A DNA stretch of 64,000 nucleotides, from assembly GCF_041296385.1 (NCBI RefSeq), contig NW_027184083.1:558001-622000 (forward strand), written 5' to 3'. The notes under the pieces are model-generated. The model saw only the letters and a program-made list of their open reading frames with translations. It was not told the origin of the DNA and did not search any database. Positions 54,177-64,000 of the stretch are shown here, piece by piece (the first letter of the stretch is position 1; each line of letters starts with the position of its first letter). This DNA comes from Aphelocoma coerulescens. Its lineage: Eukaryota; Chordata; Aves; Passeriformes; Corvidae. The position numbers were made by a program, and so were the translations under genes.

Positions 54177-55499
54177 TGTAGTGGTTTGGTCTAAAATACT
54201 CATTACTGTTTATCTTCTGTGAGATAAGAATTTGGAGAAACGCAAAGCAGGCACCAAACTTGAAAGAATATAAAGAAGTTTATTAACAGACCTAAAAGAT
54301 GAAAAAAAATCATACCATTCCTTCAGAACTCTTCTCCTCCCCCCACCTTCCTCCCTTCTCCCACTGACAATGTAAAAAGACAACCCTTCAGATGTTCAGT
54401 CTGTTTACCACTTCCATAATAACCTTGTTCAGTCCATTTAGGAAGAGGAGTCTCTCTTGACCATGCTATGAAAACAGTATCACAACGAGACAGCCACCAG
54501 GATTGGTTCTCGGCTCGCATGTGAGTCCCTTCCCTGACTTGCAGCTTTTCCAACAACTGCTTTTGAGGGTCCACTCTTGAAGTTTTTGGGGTACAATTTT
54601 AAGGTTGAGCCGTTCAGAAACAAAAGTTCTCTTTACCCATCTCTGGGAGCATTTCATCTCTAAGAACAGAGGCCCTTCTCCTTCCCTGGGAGCAAAGGGT
54701 CCTCCTCATCTTCATCGTTAGGACTCTCTCTGGGAGCATCTCTAGGAACTGAGGTTTTCTCCTTTCCCATTTGGAGCAAAAGTCCTCATCACTTCCATCT
54801 CTCCCTGTTCAAATTTCTCATGAAATTACAGCTGCGTCAGCATCTGCCTATCTCAGCACGGTTTACGAGTTGAATGCTACACCCCCCCTGCCTTCATGAA
54901 ATTACAACGGGTACTCTGATATATCATAGCTTCACAACAGAATTTCAGCTTTAAGCATCTCCTCTTTCTCTTCCCTCAGGTTTTCAGCTCTTCACAGCAG
55001 TAAAAGGGTTAATCTCACCTAGGCCGGGCAGCTGGAATGTGGCTTATCTCTGTTGGTCACAAGACCTCTGCCGGACAGCCGTGCGGCTTTAGCTGAATCT
55101 TAGCCGCAGTGGAGAGGGGGGGAGCCGAGCCCCTCTGGCTGCCCACAGTGGGGCTGTGGGGGGGGCCGCGGGTGGAACAGGGCACATCAGCTCCAGGATG
55201 GCCGAGGCCCGGCCCGGCCCGGCCTGGCCCGAGCAGGGCCTGGGCTGGGCCCACTGCCGCTTGCACGGGGCCCACAGCCACCTGTCCCAACACCAGAAAT
55301 AAGACAGAGCTGGGGGGGGGGGGGGGGGGTTTCCATTCTTAAGTGTGGATCACAGAGGCGGTCTCAACTTTAAGTGTCTTAAAGAATTGTCCATACTCAA
55401 ACTGGCGATCTGATAGGTTCTATCAAGTCACAGAGGAAGCTGTAAGCAACCCTTTGCAAGAACATCACTTCCGGGACTATGCTTTGCTAGCCCATGACA
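54177..55499 (-). repeat. LTR-B (B3) in the F leader
   Basis: 1.32 kb in reverse orientation. GGTCC on the left (54172-54176) recurs at 55503-55507 after three extra bases, probably a TSD with a small insertion. It contains an 18-base G run (55312-55329). Confidence 0.87.
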
Positions 55500-55714
55500 A
55501 TAGGTCCCAAACTAAAAGGCACAGGTGGGGTCCCCCGAGGCGCGGCTGATCTCCAAAGTCAGTTCAGTGTAAAATCAGTCGGAGTTAGCAGCCTTCTCTC
55601 AGGGCACCACTCCTAAAACAGAGCAAGCTGCACCAAGAGTCGTTGGCAGCTCCAAAGTCGCTTCTTCTCGCTGTCCACTGACAGCCATGATATCACAGGG
55701 ATCCGCTCGTGTAA
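55500..55714 (-). other. PBS-proximal leader of F
   Basis: Non-coding leader between LTR-B3 and the PBS. No further signal is recognised. Confidence 0.55.
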
Positions 55715-55733
55715 GCCGCATGTTTGGGTGCCA
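55715..55733 (-). other. F primer-binding site
   Basis: On the minus strand TGGCACCCAAACATGCGGC follows the LTR end after three bases. A diverged Lys-type site is likely. Confidence 0.5.
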
Positions 55734-55736
55734 ACC

Positions 55737-56381
55737 TAATGTAGTTCTGGTGCTCGTGGCACGAGCTCTGGCGTGCCCTCGATCAGAGAGAGTCCAGCTG
55801 CCTTACTTCTGTGCGTCACAGAAACGACTTCGGCATCAAGAAAGGTGCTGCTGGCTGAGCCAGTTAGCTGGCTTCTTTGCAGAGGAAACATGGCAGGAAC
55901 CGATGATATAGGTTCACATTAGTTTGGAGGTAAAGGAAGGGAGAGGCTGTTCTGGTCCCACTTCAAACAGGTTTATTGTCAGAAGTTTCACAACCAGAAC
56001 ATGGCAATGATCTTAAGCTGGGATCCAGCCGAGCAGCTTTCCCTCAGTTTTATAGGGGGTTTGAAAACCACGGGGAAAGGGGAAAGCAACCAATGAGTTA
56101 CTAGCCAGGGAGAGGATACAATTCAACAAGAACCAACAGGGGAAACCTGGAGGCAGGAGATACAGCAAAGAACCAATGAACAACCAAGTAACCGAGAATT
56201 TTCCCGAACAGGGGGAGGCTTGGACCTGGGTGCAGCCCAGGGGGGATGTGGCTTAGGCTTCTGAGCAGCCCCTTGATCCACCCTCCGAGTCTATCTCTTC
56301 GGGAAACTCGATCGGGGGAGGGGATGGGATTGATTGGCATCTCGCTGCCCCAGCCCTGCAGTGGGCTGGGTCATAGCAACA
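55737..56381 (-). repeat. LTR-F, 5' LTR of F
   Basis: 645 bp, partner of 12533-13178, with the same TATAAAA and AATAAA. TSD ATCTTA at 56382-56387. Confidence 0.93.
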
Positions 56382-56387
56382 ATCTTA

Positions 56388-56525
56388 GAGATTTCTGGCA
56401 ACAGTGCAGTTTTCCGAGCCTTCTCATCAGCCAGTCAGTTACCTATTGCCTCCTCTGAGCGCCCTGCCTGGTGTCGCCCTATGTGTGTACTTGCCACCCG
56501 TTTTGGTAAATTCACCACCACCAAT
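56388..56525 (-). pseudogene. pol: RNase H end of G pol
   Basis: Minus-strand reading gives a gammaretroviral RNase H C-terminus (H-Q-A-G-R-S-E-E, L-A-D-E-K-A-R, with one stop between) leading straight into the integrase piece at 12532. K2 cuts it on the right. Confidence 0.75.
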
Positions 56526-57122
56526 TGAATGAGGGGGAGGAGGGGGAAGCAGAGGTTAAATAATTTGCTAAGAAGCTGTTAAAAACAATGCATACAGCTT
56601 GCTCAGCACTTATTGTGCCTACCAAAGCAGAATAAGGAGATAGAAGACTATTGATAAAGGGAAGGAATCTTGACCAAAGATCCTGTTTTCAAACCTAAAA
56701 CAAACTTAAACCAGTCTTGAAGTTTGGACTTGGGCCAGGGACATAAAAAGCATGCGCAGGGAAGCAAGGTGAAAAGTTCAGAAGGAGGAAGACCCTTTAC
56801 TTCTTCTGAGGAAGATCCTTACTTCATCCCAGAGACCCCTGCACATGACCACCAGACAACACTGCGCAAGCGCAATGCGGATGTAAATGACTTTTGGGCT
56901 CATTGTAATATGAGGCGAGGCTAGGCGGGGCTAGGTAATGAATATGTATAGGCATATTGGGAAACTTAATGAATATGGAGTTTGTAACCCGATATATACC
57001 AAGCTGAATGCAGCTCTCAGCACACATGACATTGGAGGAGCTATCCCCCATGCTTCCCTGCGCTGGAATAAACATACCTACTTTACTACTTATTGCAGTA
57101 GTGGAGTCTTTTTCGCATATCA
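56526..57122 (+). repeat. LTR-K, 5' LTR of K2
   Basis: 597 bp, TGAATGAGGGGG... to ...CGCATATCA, with AATAAAC near 57067. Confidence 0.9.
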
Positions 57123-57125
57123 TTT

Positions 57126-57142
57126 TGGCGAGCCAGGCAGGA
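57126..57142 (+). other. K2 primer-binding site (tRNA-Arg-like)
   Basis: TGGCGAGCCAGGCAGGA follows the LTR by three bases; compare K1 at 2534-2550. Confidence 0.6.
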
Positions 57143-57657
57143 AGAACTCCCTCTGGCTGCAGGATTGGCTGAGGAATGGACATCCTGGAGCTTTCGTGGA
57201 GGAACTCCGCTCCTCGGCTAGCTCACTGCAGGGGCAGACAGCAACCTGCTGGGACTGCGGATAAACGGTATGTTCTGGATTTAGGGTGCCTGTAAGTCAT
57301 ACGCATGGCCAGGGCTGCTGGTAAGACGCGCAGAGATAACTCGCGCACAGCATAGTCCCTGTGTGGGTAAAGGTGGAGCTTGCAAGCAGAGCAGCCGGCT
57401 ACGGGAGCCAGCAAGGGGGAGTCACTGACTGATAGAGCAGCTGCTAGCAATCCCAAGAGTGGATCGTGTGATTCTGGGGGGGTTTCTGCCAGAACTTGTT
57501 GATGATTGTATTGGAGAAAATAAATATGCTGGACCCTGAAGTTATTAAAAGTGAGTGTTATGAATATTTTGGCTACTAGTAGCTGGCCTGAGTGTTGTTG
57601 GGTTGCTTATGTCTGTGTGGATATTGGTTGTTGTTGGACTGCTTTTATGTGTAGGTG
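57143..57657 (+). other. Leader of K2
   Basis: Homologous to 1908-2533 (reverse). Non-coding. Cut by LTR-B4 with TSD AGGTG. Confidence 0.75.
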
Positions 57658-59886
57658 TGTAGTGGTTTGGTCTAAAATACTCATTAGTGTTTATCTACTG
57701 TGAGATAAGAATTAGGAGAAATGCAAAGCAGGCACCAACTTGAAAAGAGTATAAAGAAGTTTATTAACAGACCAAAAAGAAGAAAAGAAAAAAAAATTAT
57801 ACCACTGTTGGGGTTTTAGTTTAGTCCTAGTTTTTTTTCCTGTTAAAGGAATTTTCTCCCATATGCATGTTGCTAGTGGGCAAATGGCCATACTTAAGAA
57901 AGACAAAACAGCTGTCATTGGGGGTGGGATGGGCCTGGTGACTCCTTTGTTTTCACCTGGGTGTGGGGCAGTTCGCTCTCAGCGTCTGGAGGGAGAAGCT
58001 GCAGAGAAAGGAGCTGCTGGTTCCCGTTTTCGGCGTCTTTCTTTCTGCTGGAAACAACGCCGGGATCCCAAAGCTGTTTTCCCTGCCCTGCTGGAGGCTG
58101 GGCTGTGGCCGCCCTGCCCCGCTGCTGCTTCGAGCCTTCGCTACGCTGTAGCCGTGCTCACCCTGCCTGCCTGGAGCCCCAGGGGGTTCCCCTTTTGGAT
58201 ACATCTCGTCTGCCACCCGGGATTTGTGTTTGTGCCTGCCGCTCCAGCCTGCCATTCCAGCCTGCTGTTTCCGGGAGCCCAGGATCGGCTGCCCAGTGGT
58301 TTGTGAAGCTCCTTTGTTCCATCCTTCCCCGGGATCCCAGGGCACCAGAGCCGTGTGCTCCCCGAGCTCGCTCCGGAGCGCCCCCTGCAGCCGTGGGGGA
58401 ACCATCGCACCTGCCCTGCTCACCGGGAGCCACCAGCGATCCCTTCTGGCTGCGAGTGGAACTGCACCCGAGGGGAAATAGCCTGACAGCCGAGAAGGCT
58501 GGGACTGGGTTTGTGTTTGCTGTTACTGTCATAGTTGTTGTTGTTTTTGTTTGACTGGTTATATATCTATATATCTATATATATATAGTAAAAAACTGTT
58601 ATTCCTATTTCCCACATCTTTGCCTAAGGACCCTTGATTTCAAAATCATAATAACTCAGAGGGAAAGGGGTTATATCTGCCACTTCAAGGGAGGCTTCTG
58701 CCTTCCTTAGCAGACACCTGTCTTTCAAACCGAGACAACCACCTTCAGAACTCTCCTCCTACCCCCACCTTCCTCCCTTCTCCCACTGACAATGTAAAGA
58801 CAACCCTTAAGATGTTCAGTCTGTTTACCACTTCCATAATAACCTTGTTCAGTTCATTTAGAAAGAGAAGTCTCTTTTTGCCTGTGCTATGAAAACAGTA
58901 TCACACCGAGACAGCCGCCCACTTCCAAATATTGTTCAGTCCATTTAGGAAGAGGAGTCTCTCTGCTCGCAATGTGAGTCCCTTCCCCCGACTTGCAGCT
59001 TTTCCCGCAACTGCTTTCGAGGGTCCACTCTTGAAAGTTTTTTGGGGTACAATTTTAAGGTTGAGCTGTTCAGAAACAAAGAAACAGAGGCCCTTCTCCT
59101 TCCCTGGGAGCAAAGGGTCTTCCTCATCTTCATCGTTAGGACTAGCTCTGGGAGCATCTCTAGGAACTGAGGTTTTTCTCCTTTCCCATTTGGAGCAAAA
59201 ATCCTCATCTGGTTCATCTGGTTCATCTCTTCCTGTCCAAGCTTCTCATGAAATTACAGTTGCGTCAGCATCTGCCTATTGCTTATGACTTGAACACTCC
59301 ACCCCCCATATCTTCATGAAATTACAATGGGATACTCTGATATATCATAGCTTCACAACAGACTTTCAGCTTTAAGCATCTCCTCTTTCTCTTCCCTCAG
59401 GTTTTCAGGTCTTCACAGCAATAAAAAGGTTAATCTCACTTCGGCCTTGCAGCTGTGTGGCTTATCGCTGTTGGTCACCTGACCTCTGCTGGACAGAGGT
59501 GCCGCTTTGCTGAAATCTTGGCCGTAGTGGAGAGGGGGGAGAGCCAAGCTGCTCCGGCTACCCACGGCAAGGCAGTGGGGGGGGGTTCCATGGCTGGAAC
59601 AGTCCCATGGCTCCAGGATGGCCCAAGCAGGGCCTGGCCGGGCCTGCTGGCCCCCGCACGGGGCCTGCAGCCACCTGTCCCAGCACCGGAAACGAGAGAG
59701 AGCTTGGGGGGGGAGTTTGTCTATTCTTAAGTGTGGATCACAGAGGCGGTCACAACTTTAAGTGGCTTAAAGAATTGTCCATATTCAAACTGGCCAGCTG
59801 ATAGGTTCTATCAGGTCCCAGAAGAAGCTGTAAGCACCCCTTAGCAAGGACATCCCTTCCGGGACTATCCTTGCTAACCTATGACA
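57658..59886 (-). repeat. LTR-B (B4), hosting a solo LTR-C
   Basis: Reverse-orientation LTR-B with exact 5-bp TSD (AGGTG 57653-57657 and 59887-59891). Its length without the LTR-C is about 1.29 kb. It contains G-rich runs near 59577. Confidence 0.92.
57806..58737 (+). repeat. Solo LTR-C in LTR-B4
   Basis: 932 bp with exact 5-bp TSD ACCAC (57801-57805 and 58738-58742). It contains an alternating TATA/TCTA stretch near 58560. Confidence 0.93.
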
Positions 59887-59959
59887 AGGTGGCTTTCTAC
59901 TAGCTCGCCTATTTGTAGATCGGGGATGTGTATGTTGCTGTGTGTTGTTTAATTTTACG

Positions 59960-60770
59960 GAACTTCCAAGAAACGTCCAAGAAAAGGGGGGGTATCGATA
60001 TTTGCTAGTGTTGACAGATACTTTTTCAAGATGGCCGTAAGCTTTTCCTACTAGAACCGCTAAAGCTCGAGATGTAACCAAAGCATTACTACAAGAAATA
60101 ATACTGCTCTTTGGAGTTCCACCCACAATATCTTCAGACAGAGGGCCACATTTTATTTCAAGGGTGGTACAACAAACTAGCCATCATTTAGGCATATATT
60201 GGGAACTCCACACTCCATACCACCCCCAGTCAAGTGGTCAAGTAGAGAAAATGAATCATTTGATTAAACAGCAAATTGTGAGACTAGGGCAAAAACCTAA
60301 CCTACCCTGCCTGCAATCTCTACCACTTGCATTGTTATGAATTCGGACCAATCCCAGAATTAAAGAAAAGCTAAGTCCCTTTGAAATACTTTATGGGAGA
60401 CCATATGGGGTACAGAAAGGAATATCTACCCAAATTGGGGAGGAGTCGTTAACTACCTATATGATTGCTTTAGACAAACAGCTTAGAGAAATTGAAAAAC
60501 ATGTGGCTGGAACTCGAAGTCGCGGCTTGGATGGTCCTGTACATTACATTCAGCCTGGACATTATGTATATGTTAAGTCTCTTACAGAAAAACTCTGGAA
60601 CCACAGTGGGAAGGACCATTCCAGGTGCTTCTCACCACTTGCACAGCAATTAAGATCAGACAGCAGAGTGCCTGGATTCACCATACCCAGGTAAAGAAGG
60701 CTCCAGAGGCCCCTTGGAAAGTGACCCCTGGTGATGATGAACTGAAATTGAAGTTTACCAAAACAAAATG
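59960..60770 (+). pseudogene. pol: Integrase of K2
   Basis: Class I integrase: L-V-L-T-D-T-F near 60000, S-S-D-R-G-P-H near 60135, S-S-G-Q-V-E-K near 60232, and a C-terminal segment P-G-H-Y-V-Y-V-K near 60555. Stops lie near 60033 and 60337, and a shift near 60600. The HHCC region is absent, lost with the upstream deletion. Confidence 0.82.
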
Positions 60771-60774
60771 AAAA

Positions 60775-62809
60775 TGTTATGGTGGCATGCAAGTAAAACC
60801 CAGAAAATATGGGTTTTTTCACAGTCATAATTGTAGCCTTAAGTTGCGAAGTTATTCATAGGAGAGAAGACATATGGTCCCAAGCCTTTATGCGGTTCAC
60901 TGGACTCATGGGGAAATATTCTGATTTAAAGGATTTAAACCTGCTGACTGTGGTCATGCACAGAAACCAAGTGTATACAAAGCAAGAATGAGAAAAACAA
61001 AAAGCTTGGCAACTAGAGGGAACTGTAGGAGAAGAAATCAAAATAGAATGCCGAATGATTAATAGAACTACTCATAAAAAAGCAAACCAAATTAGTGTTT
61101 AAACTACTCCTACAGACAAACATAATGAAATCTGTAGTCATTCAAATGAAGTAGATTGTTGGTGTAATTTTACATTAGTACAGACTGTTGAAGTAGTTTG
61201 TCTTTAGGCCCAGGACAGTAATGGGGTCTCATTCAAATTCCAGATAAATACCATGGTTAGGCCTACTACAACCTATGCCAGCAATCGAATCCAAACCCAG
61301 GTCACACCACTTAAGCATGAACCAAAGATTTATGAGATTGGCCCCTATGTAGTGAGGAACACAGGCCAGCAATTATTGCTGTTTAATCCAGAGTTGTCTC
61401 TTAAGCATGTAGAGCTACTAATGCAAATTAATATCTCTGAGATCCAACCAGCCTGCTCCCCTTTAATACAAACATCCTTTGAAGGGTGGACAGCCTGGCT
61501 GCAAAAGCAAACCCCCCTCAAAGGCAGAATGCAGAGAGACCTGACTGGCATGCTGGGAACAGGACTGGGAGTTATAAATGGAGATGATTCAGAGATACTG
61601 ATGAATAAATTGGCCATGGCAACCAGTGACCTGACCAAATTAAAACAGCCCCTACAATCCTCCCTATTAGCATAAGGAAACAGTCAGTGGCAAGTCTCAA
61701 AAATACTCCCAGACTTCACAAAGACCAGCGACCTGGACCACAGACTGATATTAAACACACTTAGTGTAGCTCAAGACAATGTATCATTAGTCCTTAGCTG
61801 CATACAAGCCCAATTATGGATGCAGTCAACAGCTTCCTTAATTATAAGAGAAGGAAATGAAGGTGTTTTCCCTATTGAAATCCGAGAAGCTGTTTGGAAT
61901 AATGCTATTAAGTTAGAAAGAAAGCTCCAATCCTGGTGGACCTTGGTAAATTTCACTTATGACCCAATGACTAACATAGCTACTGCCTTTGTGCTTACCA
62001 TACATAATGCCACAGTTTATGTAATTCATCCTATTGTTGCATTGGGACTAAACTATGAAGGAACAGTTTTTTACCCCTCTGAACATAGAGTATGGGCTCG
62101 GATGGTAGAAGAAAAATGGCAAACAGTAAATTTAGAATCTTGCATCACATGGGAACAACAAGGATTTATCTGTGAAAGTAATACACTTGATGCCAAAGAC
62201 ATATGTCTTGACGTAGAACAAGGCATTTGTCACTTCGAGGTCCACCCAGCCACTACACTGAAAACTGTACTTGTATATATTGGTCAAGGCTGTGTGTGCT
62301 TAAGAAGTATCTGCACTTTTATGATGATAAATGACTGTAATATAAATGTAGCTGCCAAGAATCACTCTAGTTTTTCTATTTGTAATTTTACCAAGATTGT
62401 TGGCTGAGACTTTTCGTATTTAGCACCGGTTGTGTCTCATCAATTAATAAGGTCTAACTATACCATATACCATACATTGCTACCCACACCTATTGGGATG
62501 GACCTCACATTAGTAAAGCAATTGGCGAAACATCAGGACCTAATTGAGATTTTAGAAGAAATCCGAAAGAACGGGAAAAAGACCTTAGTCACCATCCATC
62601 GTGACACACAAGAAATAAGCAGAATCTTGCGAAGAGTAGAGCAAGATGCAAATCATAACTGATGGGACACGCTTTTCGGGTGGTCACCTACTGCAACTGG
62701 CATTCTAAATACATTATGTCACCCCATAATTGTTTTATTAATTTTGGTGAGTGCTTGCCTCGTGTTGTCTATTATGTTGCTTGTTTGGAAGTATAGAGTG
62801 CTATAGAAG
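60775..62809 (+). pseudogene. env: Env of K2, broken into several frames
   Basis: The pieces are a leader with a hydrophobic stretch (60800-60990), 61253-61675, 61820-62407, 62432-62662, and a membrane anchor (P-I-I-V-L-L-I-L-V-S-A-C-L-V near 62735) ending K-Y-R-V-L-stop at about 62806. A Gly-rich G-M-L-G-T-G-L-G segment (near 61545) may be a fusion-peptide region. Several stops (for example TAA 61673) interrupt it. It is unlike the Env of G, F or L, and I could not place its family. Confidence 0.65.
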
Positions 62810-62938
62810 TTATCAGTTTTAACTACTTTGTCAAATGCACATGGGAAAGCATTAAGGGATGCTTATCATAAAAGATTAGTAGAAAAAGAATTTGTGTATT
62901 AGTAAAAGAATTTACTAACTCTATAGAAAAGGGGGGAC
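62810..62938 (+). other. 3' untranslated end and polypurine tract of K2
   Basis: Non-coding, ending in AGAAAAGGGGGGAC (62925-62938) directly before the 3' LTR. Confidence 0.7.
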
Positions 62939-63369
62939 TGAATGAGGGGGAGGAGGGGGAAGCAGAGGTTAAATGATTTGCTAAGAAGCTGTTTGTTAAA
63001 AACAATGCATACAGCTTGCTCAGCACTTATTGTGCCTACCAAAGCAGAATGAGGAGATAGAAGACTATTAATAAAGGGAAGGAATCTTGACCAAAGATCC
63101 TGTTTTCGTACCTAAAACTAACTAAAACCACCCTTGAAGTTTGGACTTGGGCCAGGGACATAAAGACCATGCCCAGGGAAGCAAGGTGAAAAGTTCAGAA
63201 GGAGGAAGACCCTTACTTCATCCCAGAGACCCCTGCCCACAACCACCAGACAACACTGCGCAAGCGCAACGCAGATGTAAATTACTTTTGGGCTCATTGT
63301 AATATGAGGCAAGGCTAGGCAGGGCTAGGTAATGAATATGTATAGACGTATTGGGAAACTTAATAAATA
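62939..63369 (+). repeat. LTR-K, 3' LTR of K2 (truncated)
   Basis: Matches the first ~430 bases of LTR-K, then LTR-J begins. Confidence 0.88.
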
Positions 63370-63660
63370 TGTTTTGAGGTCCCTTCCCCCTGCCATGTAG
63401 CCCTGGGAGAGGGGCCCTGGGGGGGAGGCACAGGGTTTCCCAAGCCCCTGGTCAGCTTCGTTCCCATTGGTTGTTTTGTGTTTCCCTGCACGGGCAAGGA
63501 CCCTCGGTCCGGTGATTGTGACAGTTCCTCGGCAGATCCTGGCCATGCGGCTGGAGAAATAAACATCTCTCTGAAACATCTATCAAGAATCTGTCCATAT
63601 ATATTTCTTTTCCACAGTCTCCTTGTTTGATATGTGTGTTACAGTATCCCCACCGCAACA
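63370..63660 (+). repeat. LTR-J, 5' LTR of J2
   Basis: 291 bp, TGTTTTGAGG... to ...CCGCAACA, with a CCATTGG box and AATAAAC. Confidence 0.88.
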
Positions 63661-63773
63661 TCATGGTGGGGAATTGCTGGCAAGACTCCAATCCCTAAGG
63701 ACAGGAAATTCGTGAGTAAAAACCACTCTAGATCTCTCTCTTCTCACCTTGGTTTGGATATTCTCTCTCGACT

Positions 63774-64000
63774 ATGGAAGAATCGTGGGAAATGTGGCTC
63801 TCTGAGCCACAGAAAAAAATGTATCTAGAAGTTAAAGGAATCCTTGAACAACAAAACAAGAAATTATTGGAACCGGGAGATCTAGAACATTTTTTTAACT
63901 GGCTTTTCAAAAATTTCTTCGATATTTCTCGAGATTTACTTTTTGATATTAGTCCTCCTGGAGTTCCTCTGGCTTGTCATGGGTGTTTTTGGCACGAGAT
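63774..64000 (+). CDS. gag: Gag-like N-terminal ORF of J2 (partial)
   Basis: ATG 63774 opens a 75-codon frame still open at the window end. The start (M-E-E-S-W) matches the decayed frame at 6186 in J1. It is acidic and helical, with aromatic F-F-N-W-L-F near its middle. No Gly2, zinc knuckle or named domain is seen in this portion. Calling it gag rests on its position after LTR and PBS. Confidence 0.55.
   Translation, partial: MEESWEMWLSEPQKKMYLEVKGILEQQNKKLLEPGDLEHFFNWLFKNFFDISRDLLFDISPPGVPLACHGCFWHE

Larger units (their letters stand above)
12533..56381 (-). mobile_element. Provirus F: class II ERV spanning 43.8 kb through nested insertions
   Basis: 5' LTR 55737-56381, PBS 55715-55733, gag from 54042, pro/pol 42830-39753, env 39708-39245 plus 13971-13088, and 3' LTR 12533-13178. 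The 6-bp TSD is exact (ATCTTA at 12527-12532 and 56382-56387), and both flanks belong to the same G pol gene. F carries C (with D1, E, M, L), two LTR-B copies, D2 and a solo LTR-J. Its own sequence is near 9 kb. Gag, pol and env all carry stops or frameshifts. Confidence 0.9.
8102..56525 (-). mobile_element. Provirus G: gammaretrovirus-like ERV, oldest layer of the nest
   Basis: The minus-strand pieces in order are RNase H end (56525-56388), integrase N-terminus (12532-12223), integrase core and C-terminus (11231-10233), and env (10112-8921 and 8345-8102). They are separated by provirus F, solo LTR-H and solo LTR-A, each with its own TSD. Both ends are lost: J1 replaces the 3' end, and K2 lies at the upstream side, where the rest of pol should continue past the window. 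G must predate F, C, D1, L and D2. Confidence 0.75.
56526..63369 (+). mobile_element. Provirus K2: class I ERV with gag-pro-RT deleted
   Basis: 5' LTR 56526-57122, PBS 57126-57142, leader to 57657 (then LTR-B4), a short leader remnant 59887-59959, integrase from about 59960, env about 60775-62809, polypurine tract 62925-62938, 3' LTR 62939-63369 (truncated by J2). The leader joins integrase directly. It lies in G pol, with no TSD readable because the right end is lost. Confidence 0.85.
63370..64000 (+). mobile_element. Element J2: 5' end of a second J-family ERV
   Basis: LTR (63370-63660), PBS region (TGGTGGGGAATTGC from 63664), splice-donor-like GTGAGTAAA (63712), and an open gag-like frame. 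It runs off the window. It inserted in LTR-K. Confidence 0.8.

Overview
The window reads as a stack of endogenous retroviruses (ERVs) and solo LTRs from a bird genome. I see no ordinary host gene, rRNA, tRNA or CRISPR array. The bird assignment (probably a songbird, possibly a W chromosome or other ERV-rich heterochromatin) is an inference. It rests on avian-type class II ERVs with alpharetrovirus-like Env TM and betaretrovirus-like Pol, on env-less ERVL-type class III elements, and on the density of nesting. Family names used here (LTR-A, provirus G and so on) are local labels, not database names.

Most of the window is one nest of insertions that can be ordered in time. The oldest layer is G, a minus-strand gammaretrovirus-like provirus whose RNase H/integrase/env pieces lie at 56525-56388, 12532-12223, 11231-10233, 10112-8921 and 8345-8102. 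Provirus F (class II, minus) sits in G pol. F occupies 12533-56381 and is bounded by an exact 6-bp target-site duplication (TSD), so about 43.8 kb is one provirus plus its passengers. Provirus C (ERVL-like, plus, 13972-39239) sits in F env. C in turn carries D1 (betaretrovirus-like, plus, 14745-21767) in its 5' LTR, LTR-E, a solo LTR-D, solo LTR-M, and provirus L (class II, minus, 28926-37524) inside its integrase. F also carries a long LTR-B (44377-53063), which itself hosts D2 (minus, 44756-51864) and a solo LTR-J, plus a second LTR-B (54177-55499).

The left flank (1-8101) holds an LTR-A/gag fragment, the 5' end of a K provirus (minus) split by a solo LTR-B, an unassigned fragment, a solo LTR-A, and a short element J1. 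J1 carries an uninterrupted reading frame with a cellular Y-box-type cold-shock domain. The right flank (56526-64000) holds K2 (plus; integrase and env only, gag-protease-RT deleted), an LTR-B split by a solo LTR-C, and the 5' end of a second J element with an open gag-like frame running off the window.

The most interesting observations are: the captured cold-shock domain in J1; D1 and D2, which carry the same four in-frame stop codons although different TSDs show they inserted separately; a long uninterrupted env in the oldest provirus G, whose integrase has several stops; and readable frameshift sites (A AAT TTT in D, A AAA AAC in L) that define the gag/pro/pol layout.
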